Of a DNA stretch of 64,000 nt, positions 21,051 through 31,085 are shown piece by piece. Within the stretch, counting starts at the first letter, position 1. Each line of letters starts with the position of its first letter. This stretch comes from Thiotrichaceae bacterium. GTDB taxonomy: Bacteria; Pseudomonadota; Gammaproteobacteria; Thiotrichales; Thiotrichaceae. The stretch spans positions 40,154 through 104,153 of the forward strand of contig JALSJU010000009.1 in NCBI GenBank assembly GCA_026989145.1, written 5' to 3'. The notes beneath the pieces were generated by a model, which worked only from the letters and a program-made list of their open reading frames with translations, made no database searches and had not been told where the DNA came from. A program made the translations under genes and the position numbers.

Positions 21051-22235
21051 ATGTTTGAAAATGCTGTCACACAAACTTATAACCAACAAGATGCAAGCAT
21101 GGAAATACTTGTCATGCTTGCAGGGAGTTTTTTATTAGGTTCCTTATTAGGCTGGCTCATAAATAGCTTTAAGGCTAGAAGTAGCGATATGGGCACTTCT
21201 AAGAAGAGTAATGATGGTTTGATTACGACGACAGATGCAGGAACACTTTCCAATATTACCGAAAAAACTGAATTATCAGAACCTCTAATTGGAAATACGG
21301 CAAGCAAACCCCGTGCAGTGATACCCGCCTCACCTGTACATTCAAATTTTTCAACACCGCGTATTGATGATTTAACTAAAATTGATGGCATTACATCTAA
21401 GATACAAGAGCAGTTAAAGAAAAATGGTATATGTTCCTTTACCGACTTGCGAGATGCAAACAATGAAAGTCTAAATCTTTCCTCACTGCTGAATATTGAC
21501 TCTAAGATTGTTGATACTTGGCCTCATCAAGCAAGTCTTGCAGCAAAAGGTGATTGGAAAAAATTAACAGAGTATCAAGACTTTACACGTAGAAATAGAA
21601 AGGCACACAATTCAGCTACCTTAAAAGAAAATACACTGAACGCCAATAAAGATGATTTAAAAAAAATTGATGGTATTGGTCCAATAATAGAAGAAATACT
21701 TAATAAGCAAGGAATTTATACCTTTAAGGCATTACGAGAAACTGATCGAGATACTCTCAAAAGTTACTTAAGCAATGCTGATAAACGATTTGCAGCACAT
21801 GAAACAGAATCATGGCCGCATCAAGCAGGAATGGCAGAAAAAGGTCAATGGGAGGAATTAAAAATATACCAAGAATTTATTGATGAAGAAGATAAACTGG
21901 AGGAAGAATCATCAATAGTTTCTTTAACCACTAAACGTGCTTCAGTTAACTCACCATTTGGCAATGTAACGAATATCACGAAAGGTGATGATCTAAAAAA
22001 GATTGAAGGTATTGGCCCTAGCATTGAGGCATTACTACAACAGAACGGGTTAACAAGTTATCAATTGCTTAAGGATGCCAAAATTGAAATGTTAGTTAAT
22101 ATTCTACAAAATGCAGGCCCTCAATTTCGGATGCATGATCCTAAAAGTTGGCCTAAACAGGCCCAGTTAGCATTTAATGGAGAATGGAGTAAACTGACTG
22201 ATTTTCAAGACTCACTCTTAAAAACGAATAAATAG
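21051..22235 (+). CDS. Membrane-anchored protein with three helix-hairpin-helix-like repeats
   Basis: N-terminal TM (LVMLAGSFLLGSLLGWLI); three repeats of (D)DLxKIxGIgpxIexxLxxxGIxxFxxL...WPxQAxLAxxGxWxxLxxxQ. Confidence 0.8.
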   Translation: MFENAVTQTYNQQDASMEILVMLAGSFLLGSLLGWLINSFKARSSDMGTSKKSNDGLITTTDAGTLSNITEKTELSEPLIGNTASKPRAVIPASPVHSNFSTPRIDDLTKIDGITSKIQEQLKKNGICSFTDLRDANNESLNLSSLLNIDSKIVDTWPHQASLAAKGDWKKLTEYQDFTRRNRKAHNSATLKENTLNANKDDLKKIDGIGPIIEEILNKQGIYTFKALRETDRDTLKSYLSNADKRFAAHETESWPHQAGMAEKGQWEELKIYQEFIDEEDKLEEESSIVSLTTKRASVNSPFGNVTNITKGDDLKKIEGIGPSIEALLQQNGLTSYQLLKDAKIEMLVNILQNAGPQFRMHDPKSWPKQAQLAFNGEWSKLTDFQDSLLKTNK

Positions 22236-22386
22236 TTACTTTTGCAATTTGAGGATCTGGGCTTTTGAAACTAAAATTGCTTTGACGCATTTCTACTAAG
22301 GTCATTTTAAATATGTCTGTAACTTCACAGAAGTACTTTCAAAAAATCTCACAAATACCGTGATACAGAGCTTTATCGTTTAGTTC

Positions 22387-22416
22387 TTGCCGAAAAACAA
22401 CAAAATACGTTATCAT
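22387..22416 (+). promoter_or_regulatory. Candidate sigma70 promoter for trpL-trpE: TTGCCG-N18-TATCAT
   Basis: -35-like 22387-22392 and -10-like 22411-22416, 18-nt spacer; predicted start site coincides with the leader ATG at 22423. Confidence 0.45.
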
Positions 22417-22422
22417 CAAGCT

Positions 22423-22473
22423 ATGAATATTCTGTTTAAAAACATCGTTTGGCTTTGGTTGCTCTGGATATAG
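22423..22473 (+). CDS. trpL: trp operon leader peptide (16 aa, MNILFKNIVWLWLLWI), Trp-rich
   Basis: ATG AAT ATT CTG TTT AAA AAC ATC GTT TGG CTT TGG TTG CTC TGG ATA TAG; three Trp codons in six; 69 nt upstream of trpE; absent from the ORF track because it is short. Confidence 0.8.
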   Translation: MNILFKNIVWLWLLWI

Positions 22474-22542
22474 CGCCTTTTGAAAAAAAGGCAGTAATTC
22501 GTTGTACTTCAAAGACCATTCGTTTTAAACAGGTTATAAATC

Positions 22543-24054
22543 ATGAATAACACCGTTTCAGCTTCACCTAACAAACAACAATTTGAAGAATACCTTGCTC
22601 AAGGTTACCAACGCATCCCTTTAGTTCGCGAAGTTCTTGCTGACTTAGATACTCCACTTAGCACTTACTTGAAACTTGCCAATGGCCCTTACTCTTATCT
22701 GTTTGAGTCAATCCAAGGAGGCGAAAAATGGGGTCGCTACTCAATCATTGGTTTACCAGCTCGAACTATTATTAAGGTTAATGGTAATGATATTGAGATT
22801 TCCACTGACTATAAAGTGGTTTCTACTGAAACAGTAGATAACCCTCTTGAGTGGATAGAAAACTATAAATCGGCAATAAAAGTACCTGAAATTGAAGGCA
22901 TGCCACGTTTCAATGGTGGACTAGTCGGTTATTTTGGTTATGAGACTATTCGCTACATTGAGCCAAAGCTAGCAGGAGGTAGCGCAGAAGATAAGAGCGA
23001 CCCTTTACAAACGCCTGATATTTTATTGATGCTTTCAGAAGAAGTTATCGTTTTTGACACCCTTAACGGCATTCTTTCTATTATTGTTCACGCGGGCGAA
23101 GGCGAATTCGAACATGCACAGGAAAGATTGGATTACCTCACTAAGCGGCTACGCGAACCCTTGACATTATACCAACCTGCTAAGACCTCAAAGTTAATTA
23201 ATGAGGCTGACTTTGTTTCAGGCTTCACTGAAATTGGTTTTAAAGCAGCCGTTGAAAAAGCACGTGACTACATCAAAGCAGGCGACATCATGCAGGTGGT
23301 GTTATCGCAACGTTTAAGCGTCCCCTTTAAAGCACCGCCGTTAGATTTATATCGTGCGTTACGCTCACTTAATCCTTCGCCTTATATGCATTTTATGAAT
23401 TTAGATAATTTTCATATTGTCGGCTCATCCCCTGAGATTTTAGTGCGATTAGAAGAAGGTGAAATCACCGTTCGCCCGATTGCAGGCACACGTAAACGCG
23501 GTCACGATAATGCTAAAGATTTAGCGATGGAAAAAGAGCTGTTAAATGACCCTAAAGAGCTTGCCGAACATCTAATGCTGATTGATCTCGGGCGCAATGA
23601 TGCAGGACGAGTCAGTCAAATTGGCACGGTAAAACTTACCGATAAGATGACGATTGAGCGTTATTCTCATGTGATGCACATTGTGTCTAATGTTATTGGT
23701 AAACTGCTTCCTGATTTGAGCGCTATTGATGTGTTACGAGCAACCTTCCCCGCTGGTACAGTAAGTGGAGCGCCTAAGATTCGTGCAATGGAAATTATTG
23801 ATGAATTAGAGCCTGTCAAACGAGGTGTTTATTCTGGTGCCATCGGCTACTTAGCGTGGAATGGTAATATGGATACAGCCATAGCTATTCGTACAGCCGT
23901 AATCAAGGATGAAACCTTACATATTCAAGCGGGTGCTGGTATCGTTTATGACTCACAAGCCGAGTTAGAATGGAAAGAAACCATGAACAAAGCCCGCGCC
24001 ATTTTTAAAGCCGTTAGCCAAGCTGCTGCTGGTCTTGATGGCTCACACAGATAA
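22543..24054 (+). CDS. trpE: Anthranilate synthase component I
   Basis: 503 aa; [51 protein letters not shown]. Confidence 0.97.
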   Translation: MNNTVSASPNKQQFEEYLAQGYQRIPLVREVLADLDTPLSTYLKLANGPYSYLFESIQGGEKWGRYSIIGLPARTIIKVNGNDIEISTDYKVVSTETVDNPLEWIENYKSAIKVPEIEGMPRFNGGLVGYFGYETIRYIEPKLAGGSAEDKSDPLQTPDILLMLSEEVIVFDTLNGILSIIVHAGEGEFEHAQERLDYLTKRLREPLTLYQPAKTSKLINEADFVSGFTEIGFKAAVEKARDYIKAGDIMQVVLSQRLSVPFKAPPLDLYRALRSLNPSPYMHFMNLDNFHIVGSSPEILVRLEEGEITVRPIAGTRKRGHDNAKDLAMEKELLNDPKELAEHLMLIDLGRNDAGRVSQIGTVKLTDKMTIERYSHVMHIVSNVIGKLLPDLSAIDVLRATFPAGTVSGAPKIRAMEIIDELEPVKRGVYSGAIGYLAWNGNMDTAIAIRTAVIKDETLHIQAGAGIVYDSQAELEWKETMNKARAIFKAVSQAAAGLDGSHR

Positions 24055-24071
24055 GGTAAGGAGAACATGAA

Positions 24072-24659
24072 ATGATTTTAATGATCGACAATTATGATTC
24101 GTTCACCTTTAACTTGGTGCAATATTTAGGCGAACTGGGTGCTGACGTTGTCGTAGAACGCAACGATCAAATTAGCATAAAGGAGATTGAAGCGCTCGCG
24201 CCTAATCGCATAATGCTATCACCTGGGCCTTGTACACCGACTGAGGCGGGTATTTCACTCGACGTGATTAATCACTTTAAAGGCAGACTACCCATTTTTG
24301 GTGTTTGCCTTGGGCATCAAGCAATAGGCCAAGCGTTTGGCGCTGATATCATTCGTGCAAAAGAAATCATGCATGGCAAAACATCGCCTATTTTTCATCA
24401 CAACACTGGAGTTTTCAAAGAACTGAATAATCCTTTTGTTGCAACACGTTATCACTCACTGGTGATAGACCAAAAAACTTTACCAGACTGCTTGAAAATA
24501 ACCGCATGGACAGAAACTGAAGATGGCAATGTGGATGAAATTATGGGGGTAAGTCATAAAGAATTTGCACTCGAAGGGGTGCAATTTCACCCCGAATCTA
24601 TCTTAAGCGAATTTGGTCATGAAATGCTGACTAACTTTCTTAAAATGGAACAAAACTAA
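24072..24659 (+). CDS. trpG: Anthranilate synthase component II (glutamine amidotransferase)
   Basis: [49 protein letters not shown]. Confidence 0.95.
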   Translation: MILMIDNYDSFTFNLVQYLGELGADVVVERNDQISIKEIEALAPNRIMLSPGPCTPTEAGISLDVINHFKGRLPIFGVCLGHQAIGQAFGADIIRAKEIMHGKTSPIFHHNTGVFKELNNPFVATRYHSLVIDQKTLPDCLKITAWTETEDGNVDEIMGVSHKEFALEGVQFHPESILSEFGHEMLTNFLKMEQN

Positions 24660-24661
24660 CG

Positions 24662-25123
24662 ATGAGCCAGCTGATTAACGCCAGTTTAGGAAAAAGACTA
24701 TTAGCCATTATTTATGACTTATTAATCGTCTTTTTCCTCTCTTTTATTATTACATTAATAATTCAAACATTGATTATTCAAATGAATCTTGTTGATCTTG
24801 AAAGCGTGCAAATTAGTAAAACAGAAAGTGTTTTAGCCATTCCAATTACTAGTCCTATCAATACTTTTCTACGTAGTTTATGGTTATTCATTCCATTTCT
24901 TTACTTTGTTTATTATTGGACAAAGCACAGTAGAACTCTAGGCATGAAAGTGTGGAAGATAAAGGGAATCTCAACCAACCAAGTCGCAATCACTGGGTTA
25001 CAGTCCGCTATACGTTGGGTTAGTGCACTTTTTGGTCTTGGCTACTTATGGATGACCGTTGATAAAGACCATCTACCCTTGCAAGATCGCCTTAGCAAGA
25101 CCCGATTAATCAAAGTAGAATAA
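24662..25123 (+). CDS. RDD-family membrane protein
   Basis: GKRLLAIIYDLLIVFFLSF ... HSRTLGMKVWKIKGI ... QDRLSKTRLIKVE. Confidence 0.85.
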   Translation: MSQLINASLGKRLLAIIYDLLIVFFLSFIITLIIQTLIIQMNLVDLESVQISKTESVLAIPITSPINTFLRSLWLFIPFLYFVYYWTKHSRTLGMKVWKIKGISTNQVAITGLQSAIRWVSALFGLGYLWMTVDKDHLPLQDRLSKTRLIKVE

Positions 25124-25131
25124 AAAAACGT

Positions 25132-25959
25132 ATGACAAAACTATTAAAAGAACCGGAAAATATCTCTACCCCTTGGGGATTTTGGGCAACCATTGCCTTC
25201 AGCCTAATCGCCTTTATAGTGATGTCAATAATCCAAGGCCTTGTTTTAGTCGTTTATGCAATTCAACAAGGCGCTAATTTTGATGTTAACGATAAAGACT
25301 TTACTCAATCAATTAATCGATATGCACTTGATGGCGATTTACTTGGGCTAGCAGAGATTCCTTCAGCAACCATAGGCGTTTTACTCATACTTTGGTTTGC
25401 CTCAATGAGAAAATCAATCAGTGTAAGGCAATATCTTCACCTCTATTGGCCACGAATTGGAAGCATTTTAAAGTGGCTCGGCATTATGTTTTTAGTCATG
25501 ATTGGTATGCAAGTCGTCATGACATCATTGGGTGTCGAAACACCCAGCTTTATGACAGATGTCTATGGAAGCACCGAGAATAAATGGCTGTTATGGGTTG
25601 CGGTTGTTATCGGCGCACCCTTTTTTGAAGAGTTTTTATTTCGAGGCTTTTTATTTGAGGGCTTACGTCATTCTTTTTCTAAACTTACCAGTAGCGCAGT
25701 TGGTACAACACTCGCTGTATTAATTACCTCAGGTATCTGGGCTGTAATTCATATGCAATATGGCTGGATAGAAATAATCAGTATTTTTGCCATCGGCATT
25801 GCCCTAGCACTTGCACGTTTAAAAACAGGCTCGCTATTTGTTCCTATTGCAATGCATATGATGATGAATCTTTTAGCCAGCCTAGCAATGGAGTTTCAAC
25901 CTGAGCTAGAGCAATTAGAAAAGTCAGCCGTTGGGTTTATTCGTGTACTTCCACATTAA
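25132..25959 (+). CDS. CPBP-family intramembrane metalloprotease
   Basis: APFFEEFLFRGFLFEGLR (EExxxR) and IPIAMHMMMN-like (FVPIAMHMMMN) motifs, multi-TM. Confidence 0.9.
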   Translation: MTKLLKEPENISTPWGFWATIAFSLIAFIVMSIIQGLVLVVYAIQQGANFDVNDKDFTQSINRYALDGDLLGLAEIPSATIGVLLILWFASMRKSISVRQYLHLYWPRIGSILKWLGIMFLVMIGMQVVMTSLGVETPSFMTDVYGSTENKWLLWVAVVIGAPFFEEFLFRGFLFEGLRHSFSKLTSSAVGTTLAVLITSGIWAVIHMQYGWIEIISIFAIGIALALARLKTGSLFVPIAMHMMMNLLASLAMEFQPELEQLEKSAVGFIRVLPH

Positions 25960-25968
25960 AACCACCGT

Positions 25969-27225
25969 ATGAGCCATCAATCCTTTCTATTTTTACAAGG
26001 TGTTGCAACACCTTTTTTTGCCAAGCTTGAAGAGGCTTTAGCTAATACGGTTCATTCGGTACTGCGTATTAATTTTTGTGGTGGTGACTGGTTATTTAGA
26101 AATCATTTTAGTGACTTGCATCGACATATTGATTACCAAGGGAAGCCTGAAGGTTTAGCTGATTTTTATCTTAAAATATTCGATGATTATTTAATTACCG
26201 ACATCATACTTTTTGGCGACACTCGACCGTTGCATCAAAGCGCTATTGAGCTGGCAAGAAAACGAAATATAACAATTCATGTATTTGAAGAAGGTTATTT
26301 TAGACCAAATTGGGTGACTTTAGATAAGGATGGCGTTAATGCTAACTCAACCCTTTCAAAAGACCCTGAATGGTTTTTAAATTATGTAAAAGATCATCCG
26401 CAGGTTCTTAGCGCACCAAAAAATAATCTAACATCTCCAGTTAGCTTAAGTATACGTGCATGGCATGACATCCGTTATCATTTAGCTAATTTATTTCTTA
26501 AGCCAAAGTATCCACACTATGTAACGCACCGCCCTGAAAAGGCCTCAAAAGAATATTGGGGCTGGATTCAGCGCATGCCTTCTTTGAAGTTTTATTTTAA
26601 TAAAAAATCAGAGCAACTCATAAACAATTTACTTAATAGTCAAAAGCCATTTTATGTTTTACCGTTACAGCTGGATGCAGACTCTCAAATCAGGGTTCAT
26701 TCTCCTATAAAAAGCATTACCGATGTGATTTTAACGACCCTTAAGTCATTTGCAGAACATGCTAAAACTAATTCAGTAATCGTTATAAAATTACATCCAT
26801 TTGATCCTTGGTTTATTGACTACCCTGCTGTAATAAGGGAAACCGCTAAAGCCTATAATATTGATGAAAACCGCATTCTTTATTTAGAAGCGGGTAACCT
26901 CGTACCTTTACTCGATAAAGCCGAAGGTGCGATTGTGGTAAACAGTACGGTTGGTACCTTAGCATTGACGCATAACTGCCCCGTAATTGCTTTAGGCTCT
27001 GCCATTTATGACATGCAAGGACTTACCTTTCAAGGGAAGTTAGATGACTTCTGGCATTCTGCTGCCGCCCCTGATAAAACTTTATTTAATGCATTTCGAG
27101 CAACCGTTATTGAGTTGACTCAAATTAACGGCAACTTTTACAATGAGAAAGGCATGAATTTAGCGGTCGAAAATACTTTAAAGCATTGGTTTGGAAAAGA
27201 ACTACAACAGGAGATGGGAGACTGA
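25969..27225 (+). CDS. KpsS-like capsular polysaccharide synthesis/export protein (Kdo-transferase type)
   Basis: FLQGVATPFFAKLEEAL, HVFEEGYFRPNWVTLDKDGVN, VIKLHPFDPW, VVNSTVGTLALTHNCPVIALG. Confidence 0.8.
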   Translation: MSHQSFLFLQGVATPFFAKLEEALANTVHSVLRINFCGGDWLFRNHFSDLHRHIDYQGKPEGLADFYLKIFDDYLITDIILFGDTRPLHQSAIELARKRNITIHVFEEGYFRPNWVTLDKDGVNANSTLSKDPEWFLNYVKDHPQVLSAPKNNLTSPVSLSIRAWHDIRYHLANLFLKPKYPHYVTHRPEKASKEYWGWIQRMPSLKFYFNKKSEQLINNLLNSQKPFYVLPLQLDADSQIRVHSPIKSITDVILTTLKSFAEHAKTNSVIVIKLHPFDPWFIDYPAVIRETAKAYNIDENRILYLEAGNLVPLLDKAEGAIVVNSTVGTLALTHNCPVIALGSAIYDMQGLTFQGKLDDFWHSAAAPDKTLFNAFRATVIELTQINGNFYNEKGMNLAVENTLKHWFGKELQQEMGD

Positions 27226-27998
27226 ATACTCGCAAAAATATTCTCATCACAGGTGCCAGTGCTGGCATCGGTGCTGCACTGGCACAACAGTATGCGAATG
27301 CATCTACACGGCTTATTTTAGTCGCTCGCAACCAACAACGCCTAGAAAATATAGCTAAGAGTTGTGAAAAATCAGGCAGCGATGTGATTTGTATAAGCCT
27401 TGATATAACCGATACAAACGTGGTTCAAAGTACGATCAGCCAGATTGATGATAATTACCCCATCGACCTCATTATTTGCAATGCGGGCACCACCAACAGC
27501 ATTGGTAAAAATGGCGAGGCAGAAACATGGGATGATATTTGCCGGATTATTGATACTAATCTTTACGGCGTACTCGCCAGTTTAAACCCCTTAATTAGCC
27601 GCATGCAACAACGCCAGCAAGGTCAAATCGGCATTGTAAGTTCATTAGGCGCTTACCGTGGCATGCCGATTACACCCTCCTATTGTGCCAGTAAAGCCGC
27701 CATTAAATCATACGGTGAAGCTTTGCGAGGCTGGCTGGCTGAAGATAATATTGACGTCAGTGTGATCTGCCCAGGCTTTGTCGAATCGAATCTAAGCGCA
27801 CAATTTCATGGTGATAAACCGATGATGATCAGCACCGATAAAGCAGCCAGCTTGATTATTAAAGGCTTAAATAAAAATACTGCTAATATATCATTTCCTT
27901 TTCCACTTAACTTAGGTATGTGGTTTTTAGCCGTATTGCCCGCAGGCATTGCAAACTGGCTGATGAAACAATTTTCATACGGCGCTACACGCAAATGA
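27186..27998 (+). CDS. Short-chain dehydrogenase/reductase
   Basis: ILITGASAGIGAALAQQYA, NAGTTNS, YCASKAAIKSYGEALR (YxxxK); overlaps the preceding CDS. Confidence 0.9.
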   Translation: MVWKRTTTGDGRLNTRKNILITGASAGIGAALAQQYANASTRLILVARNQQRLENIAKSCEKSGSDVICISLDITDTNVVQSTISQIDDNYPIDLIICNAGTTNSIGKNGEAETWDDICRIIDTNLYGVLASLNPLISRMQQRQQGQIGIVSSLGAYRGMPITPSYCASKAAIKSYGEALRGWLAEDNIDVSVICPGFVESNLSAQFHGDKPMMISTDKAASLIIKGLNKNTANISFPFPLNLGMWFLAVLPAGIANWLMKQFSYGATRK

Positions 27999-29527
27999 TT
28001 AATTTTATGTTGGTTTTATTAAGTACAGTGGCACTTTCGTTTTTACCTGAGCGCCTACTGAAACCACACGCACCCAAAATCCGCTTTAAAAATAGTCTTC
28101 AACAAGCATTAATCATTTCATTGATTTTTTTTAGTCTAACTTTAATTGTGCAACGACCTATTTTTTCAGGTATCGCCATTATAGTCTTTCTGGTGATTAT
28201 GCTCGGTGTGAGTAACACTAAATTCCATACACTGCGAGAACCTATGGTCTTCTCCGACTTTATGATGTTCTCCCAAGCTTTTAAACATCCGCGTCTTTAT
28301 TTTCCTTTTTTAGGCTTGGCACCCATTATCATTATGCCTCTATTAATCATTGGCTTAATCATCCTCGTACTTACACTAGAACCCGCAATGACTTTAACGT
28401 GGCAACGCTTTTTAATTACCGCTGTTGCAATTGCTGCTTTGTATTTTGCCATCAAAAGCAATGCGTTAGCATCATCGCTCAGTTTAGACCCGGCGAAAGA
28501 CAATAAGGAGTTCGGTTTAATCAATTCGGTAGCTGCTTATCTATTTCAATCACGTAGCTTTTCTCACCAAGAAAAAATTAAGCAAACGCTCAGAAGCGCA
28601 CCCTTTTATAGCGCATCAGCTTATAAAAAATCAACAACAAAACAGCAACCCAATATCACCGTAATACAGAGTGAATCTTTTTTTGATGCACGCCGTTTAA
28701 ACCCTTCTATCAAAACCGATTTATTAAAAAGCTTTGACCTGTGTAATCAAGAATCCTTACAATTTGGAGAGTTAAAAGTACCCGCTTGGGGTGCAAATAC
28801 CATGCGCACCGAATTCTCTTTTTTAACCGGTCTGGCGTATGAAGATTTAGGTTTTTATCGCTATTACCCATACGAATACCTAGCTGATATGCCTATCACC
28901 TCGGTTGCTTCAGCGCTAAAAAAATGCGGTTATTATTGTGTATGCATCCACCCTCACCCTGCCTCCTTTTTTGGACGCGACAAAATATTCCCTCAAATGG
29001 GTTTTGATGAATTTATTGATGATACTGCTTTTGATAAGGCTAAGGATAAATTTGGTCCATATATTTCAGATCAAGCAGTCACTCAGAAAATTTTGGAAGT
29101 TACCCAGCAAAAAACGAATAAGCCTTTGTTTATATTTGTAATTACGATGGAAAATCATGGTCCCCTTCATTTAGAAAGTATCTCTCGTGAAGAGCAAGCA
29201 GAGTATTTTAATCAGCAACCAAACTCCTCTCAACACGATGAAGAGCTAGGTATTTATTTACGACATTTAAGGCATGCTGACGAGATGATACAAACCTTAA
29301 AAAAGTCGTATGCAAAAGCCCAACAAGATACCCTACTTTGCTTTTATGGTGACCATGTACCGAGCTTACCAAAAATCTATAAAACCAATCATTACGATAA
29401 TCCAAATTCAGATTATTTTATCTGGCGTTCTTGCAATCAAGCAGAAACATTACATCGGGACAAAGAAATTTCAATCCAATCTTTAGCGCATTTATTGATA
29501 ACAGAATCAAAAAACCCAACTAAATAG
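27995..29527 (+). CDS. LTA synthase/OpgB-like sulfatase-fold membrane protein (putative phosphoglycerol transferase)
   Basis: N-terminal TMs then VIQSESFFD, WGANTMRTEFSFLTGL, ITMENHGPLH, YGDHVPSLP; the ATG at 27995 overlaps the SDR stop. Confidence 0.82.
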   Translation: MINFMLVLLSTVALSFLPERLLKPHAPKIRFKNSLQQALIISLIFFSLTLIVQRPIFSGIAIIVFLVIMLGVSNTKFHTLREPMVFSDFMMFSQAFKHPRLYFPFLGLAPIIIMPLLIIGLIILVLTLEPAMTLTWQRFLITAVAIAALYFAIKSNALASSLSLDPAKDNKEFGLINSVAAYLFQSRSFSHQEKIKQTLRSAPFYSASAYKKSTTKQQPNITVIQSESFFDARRLNPSIKTDLLKSFDLCNQESLQFGELKVPAWGANTMRTEFSFLTGLAYEDLGFYRYYPYEYLADMPITSVASALKKCGYYCVCIHPHPASFFGRDKIFPQMGFDEFIDDTAFDKAKDKFGPYISDQAVTQKILEVTQQKTNKPLFIFVITMENHGPLHLESISREEQAEYFNQQPNSSQHDEELGIYLRHLRHADEMIQTLKKSYAKAQQDTLLCFYGDHVPSLPKIYKTNHYDNPNSDYFIWRSCNQAETLHRDKEISIQSLAHLLITESKNPTK

Positions 29528-29538
29528 TTGGGTTTTTT
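29511..29538 (+). terminator. Intrinsic terminator after the sulfatase gene
   Basis: AAAAACCCAACTAAATAGTTGGGTTTTTT. Confidence 0.85.
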
Positions 29539-29621
29539 GAAAGACTAAGTGAGCTATTACACGAAAGAAAAACTTGCGTACCTTCAGCTGTTTTATTCGT
29601 CATACCTCTTGTACAAGGTCT

Positions 29622-30026
29622 CTAAGTATAGGGGTTATCAATCGGCGCAACTGTCGGCTTACCGGCATCAACCCACGCTGTCATTCCACCACTGATATTA
29701 ACCACATTATTAAAACCCATTTTCTGTAAGGTATCTGTCGCTAAGGCCGCACGACCGCCAGTAGCGCATAACACTAACCATTTGTCGTCGCGATGATCAC
29801 GTAGTTCAGGGTTCGCCTTTGGGTAATTTAAATCAGCTGCTGGTTCTAACACACCACGCGGAACATTAATTGAGTTATCAATAGCCAATTGGTTATGCTC
29901 AGCTGGTTCGCGCACATCTAATACTTTGTAGCCGTCTTTTATTAATGTCTCAGCTTCCATTACATCCACTTCTTTAATCCGTGACTTAGCATCCATAACA
30001 AAGTCCATCAATCCCATTTGCGACAT
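29622..30026 (-). CDS. Rhodanese-like domain protein
   Basis: KVLDVREPAEHNQLAIDNSINVPRG, active-site LCATGGRAALA, ISGGMTAWVDAG. Confidence 0.9.
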   Translation of the reverse strand: MSQMGLMDFVMDAKSRIKEVDVMEAETLIKDGYKVLDVREPAEHNQLAIDNSINVPRGVLEPAADLNYPKANPELRDHRDDKWLVLCATGGRAALATDTLQKMGFNNVVNISGGMTAWVDAGKPTVAPIDNPYT

Positions 30027-30135
30027 ACTATATAATCCTGTTAATTTAAAAGAAGCTGAATTTTAAATAGTATTAGCAAAGATTAATATAGATTTATTGA
30101 AATTAATTAGCGTATAACTATTCATGAACAAGGAA

Positions 30136-30918
30136 TTAAATACCAAAGCTTGGTGGACTAGCTTTTAGCGGTAGTTCAAACTTAGCGGGGTAATCCACAC
30201 TAACAAAATATAAACCACATGCTGGTGCGGTTATTCCGGCCTGCGTTCTATCTTTTAACGCTAATAATGCACTAAACCACTCTGGATTTTTTCTTCTTGT
30301 ACCTACATCAAATAAACTACCAACAATGTTTCTGACCATGTGATGTAAAAAGGCATTAGCGACAATATCCACATAAATATATTTACCTTCTCGGCTAATG
30401 GTTATTGCTTGCAACTCACGCATCGCATGTTTTGCCTGACACCCCGCAGCACGAAAACTTGAAAAATCATGCTCACCCAATAATCGACTCGCTGCATTTT
30501 GCATAAGATGCTCATCCAACTTATCACGATACCAACAAACTTTATCATTTAATAAAGCAGGTCTGATTTTATGGTTTAGAATTATATAACGATAACGTCG
30601 TGATGTTGCCGAAAAGCGGGCATGAAAATCATCAAGGGTTGGCTGTATCCAACGCAACACAATATCATCAGGCAGATTTGTATTACAGCCCATTCGCCAT
30701 GCCTTTTCATCTCGTACAGCCCCGGATTCAAAATGGATTACTTGACCAATGCCATGTACCCCACTATCAGTACGCCCTGCGCAAGTCACATCAACTACAT
30801 GATTTGCCACTTGTGATAGCGCCTTCTCAACCTCTTCTTGTACTGAAGGCATTTCTTGCAGACGTTGCCACCCATGATATTGGGTACCATCATATTCTAT
30901 ACAGGCTACATATTTCAT
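30136..30918 (-). CDS. truA: tRNA pseudouridine(38-40) synthase TruA
   Basis: YVACIEYDGTQYHGWQRL, CAGRTDSGVHGIGQVIHF, FLHHMVRNIVGSL. Confidence 0.97.
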   Translation of the reverse strand: MKYVACIEYDGTQYHGWQRLQEMPSVQEEVEKALSQVANHVVDVTCAGRTDSGVHGIGQVIHFESGAVRDEKAWRMGCNTNLPDDIVLRWIQPTLDDFHARFSATSRRYRYIILNHKIRPALLNDKVCWYRDKLDEHLMQNAASRLLGEHDFSSFRAAGCQAKHAMRELQAITISREGKYIYVDIVANAFLHHMVRNIVGSLFDVGTRRKNPEWFSALLALKDRTQAGITAPACGLYFVSVDYPAKFELPLKASPPSFGI

Positions 30919-31085
30919 AATATTAATTATAATGCGCCATTTGAGTTTTTGATAGATTAATAATCGCCATCCCCTTGATTACTTTAATAATAACCTTATG
31001 ATAGTTGTATGACCGCCATTTGACGGCATAAGTTTGATAATCTTATCAATCAAGCAAAAATTTACCAACACAAAGGAATTGTACT

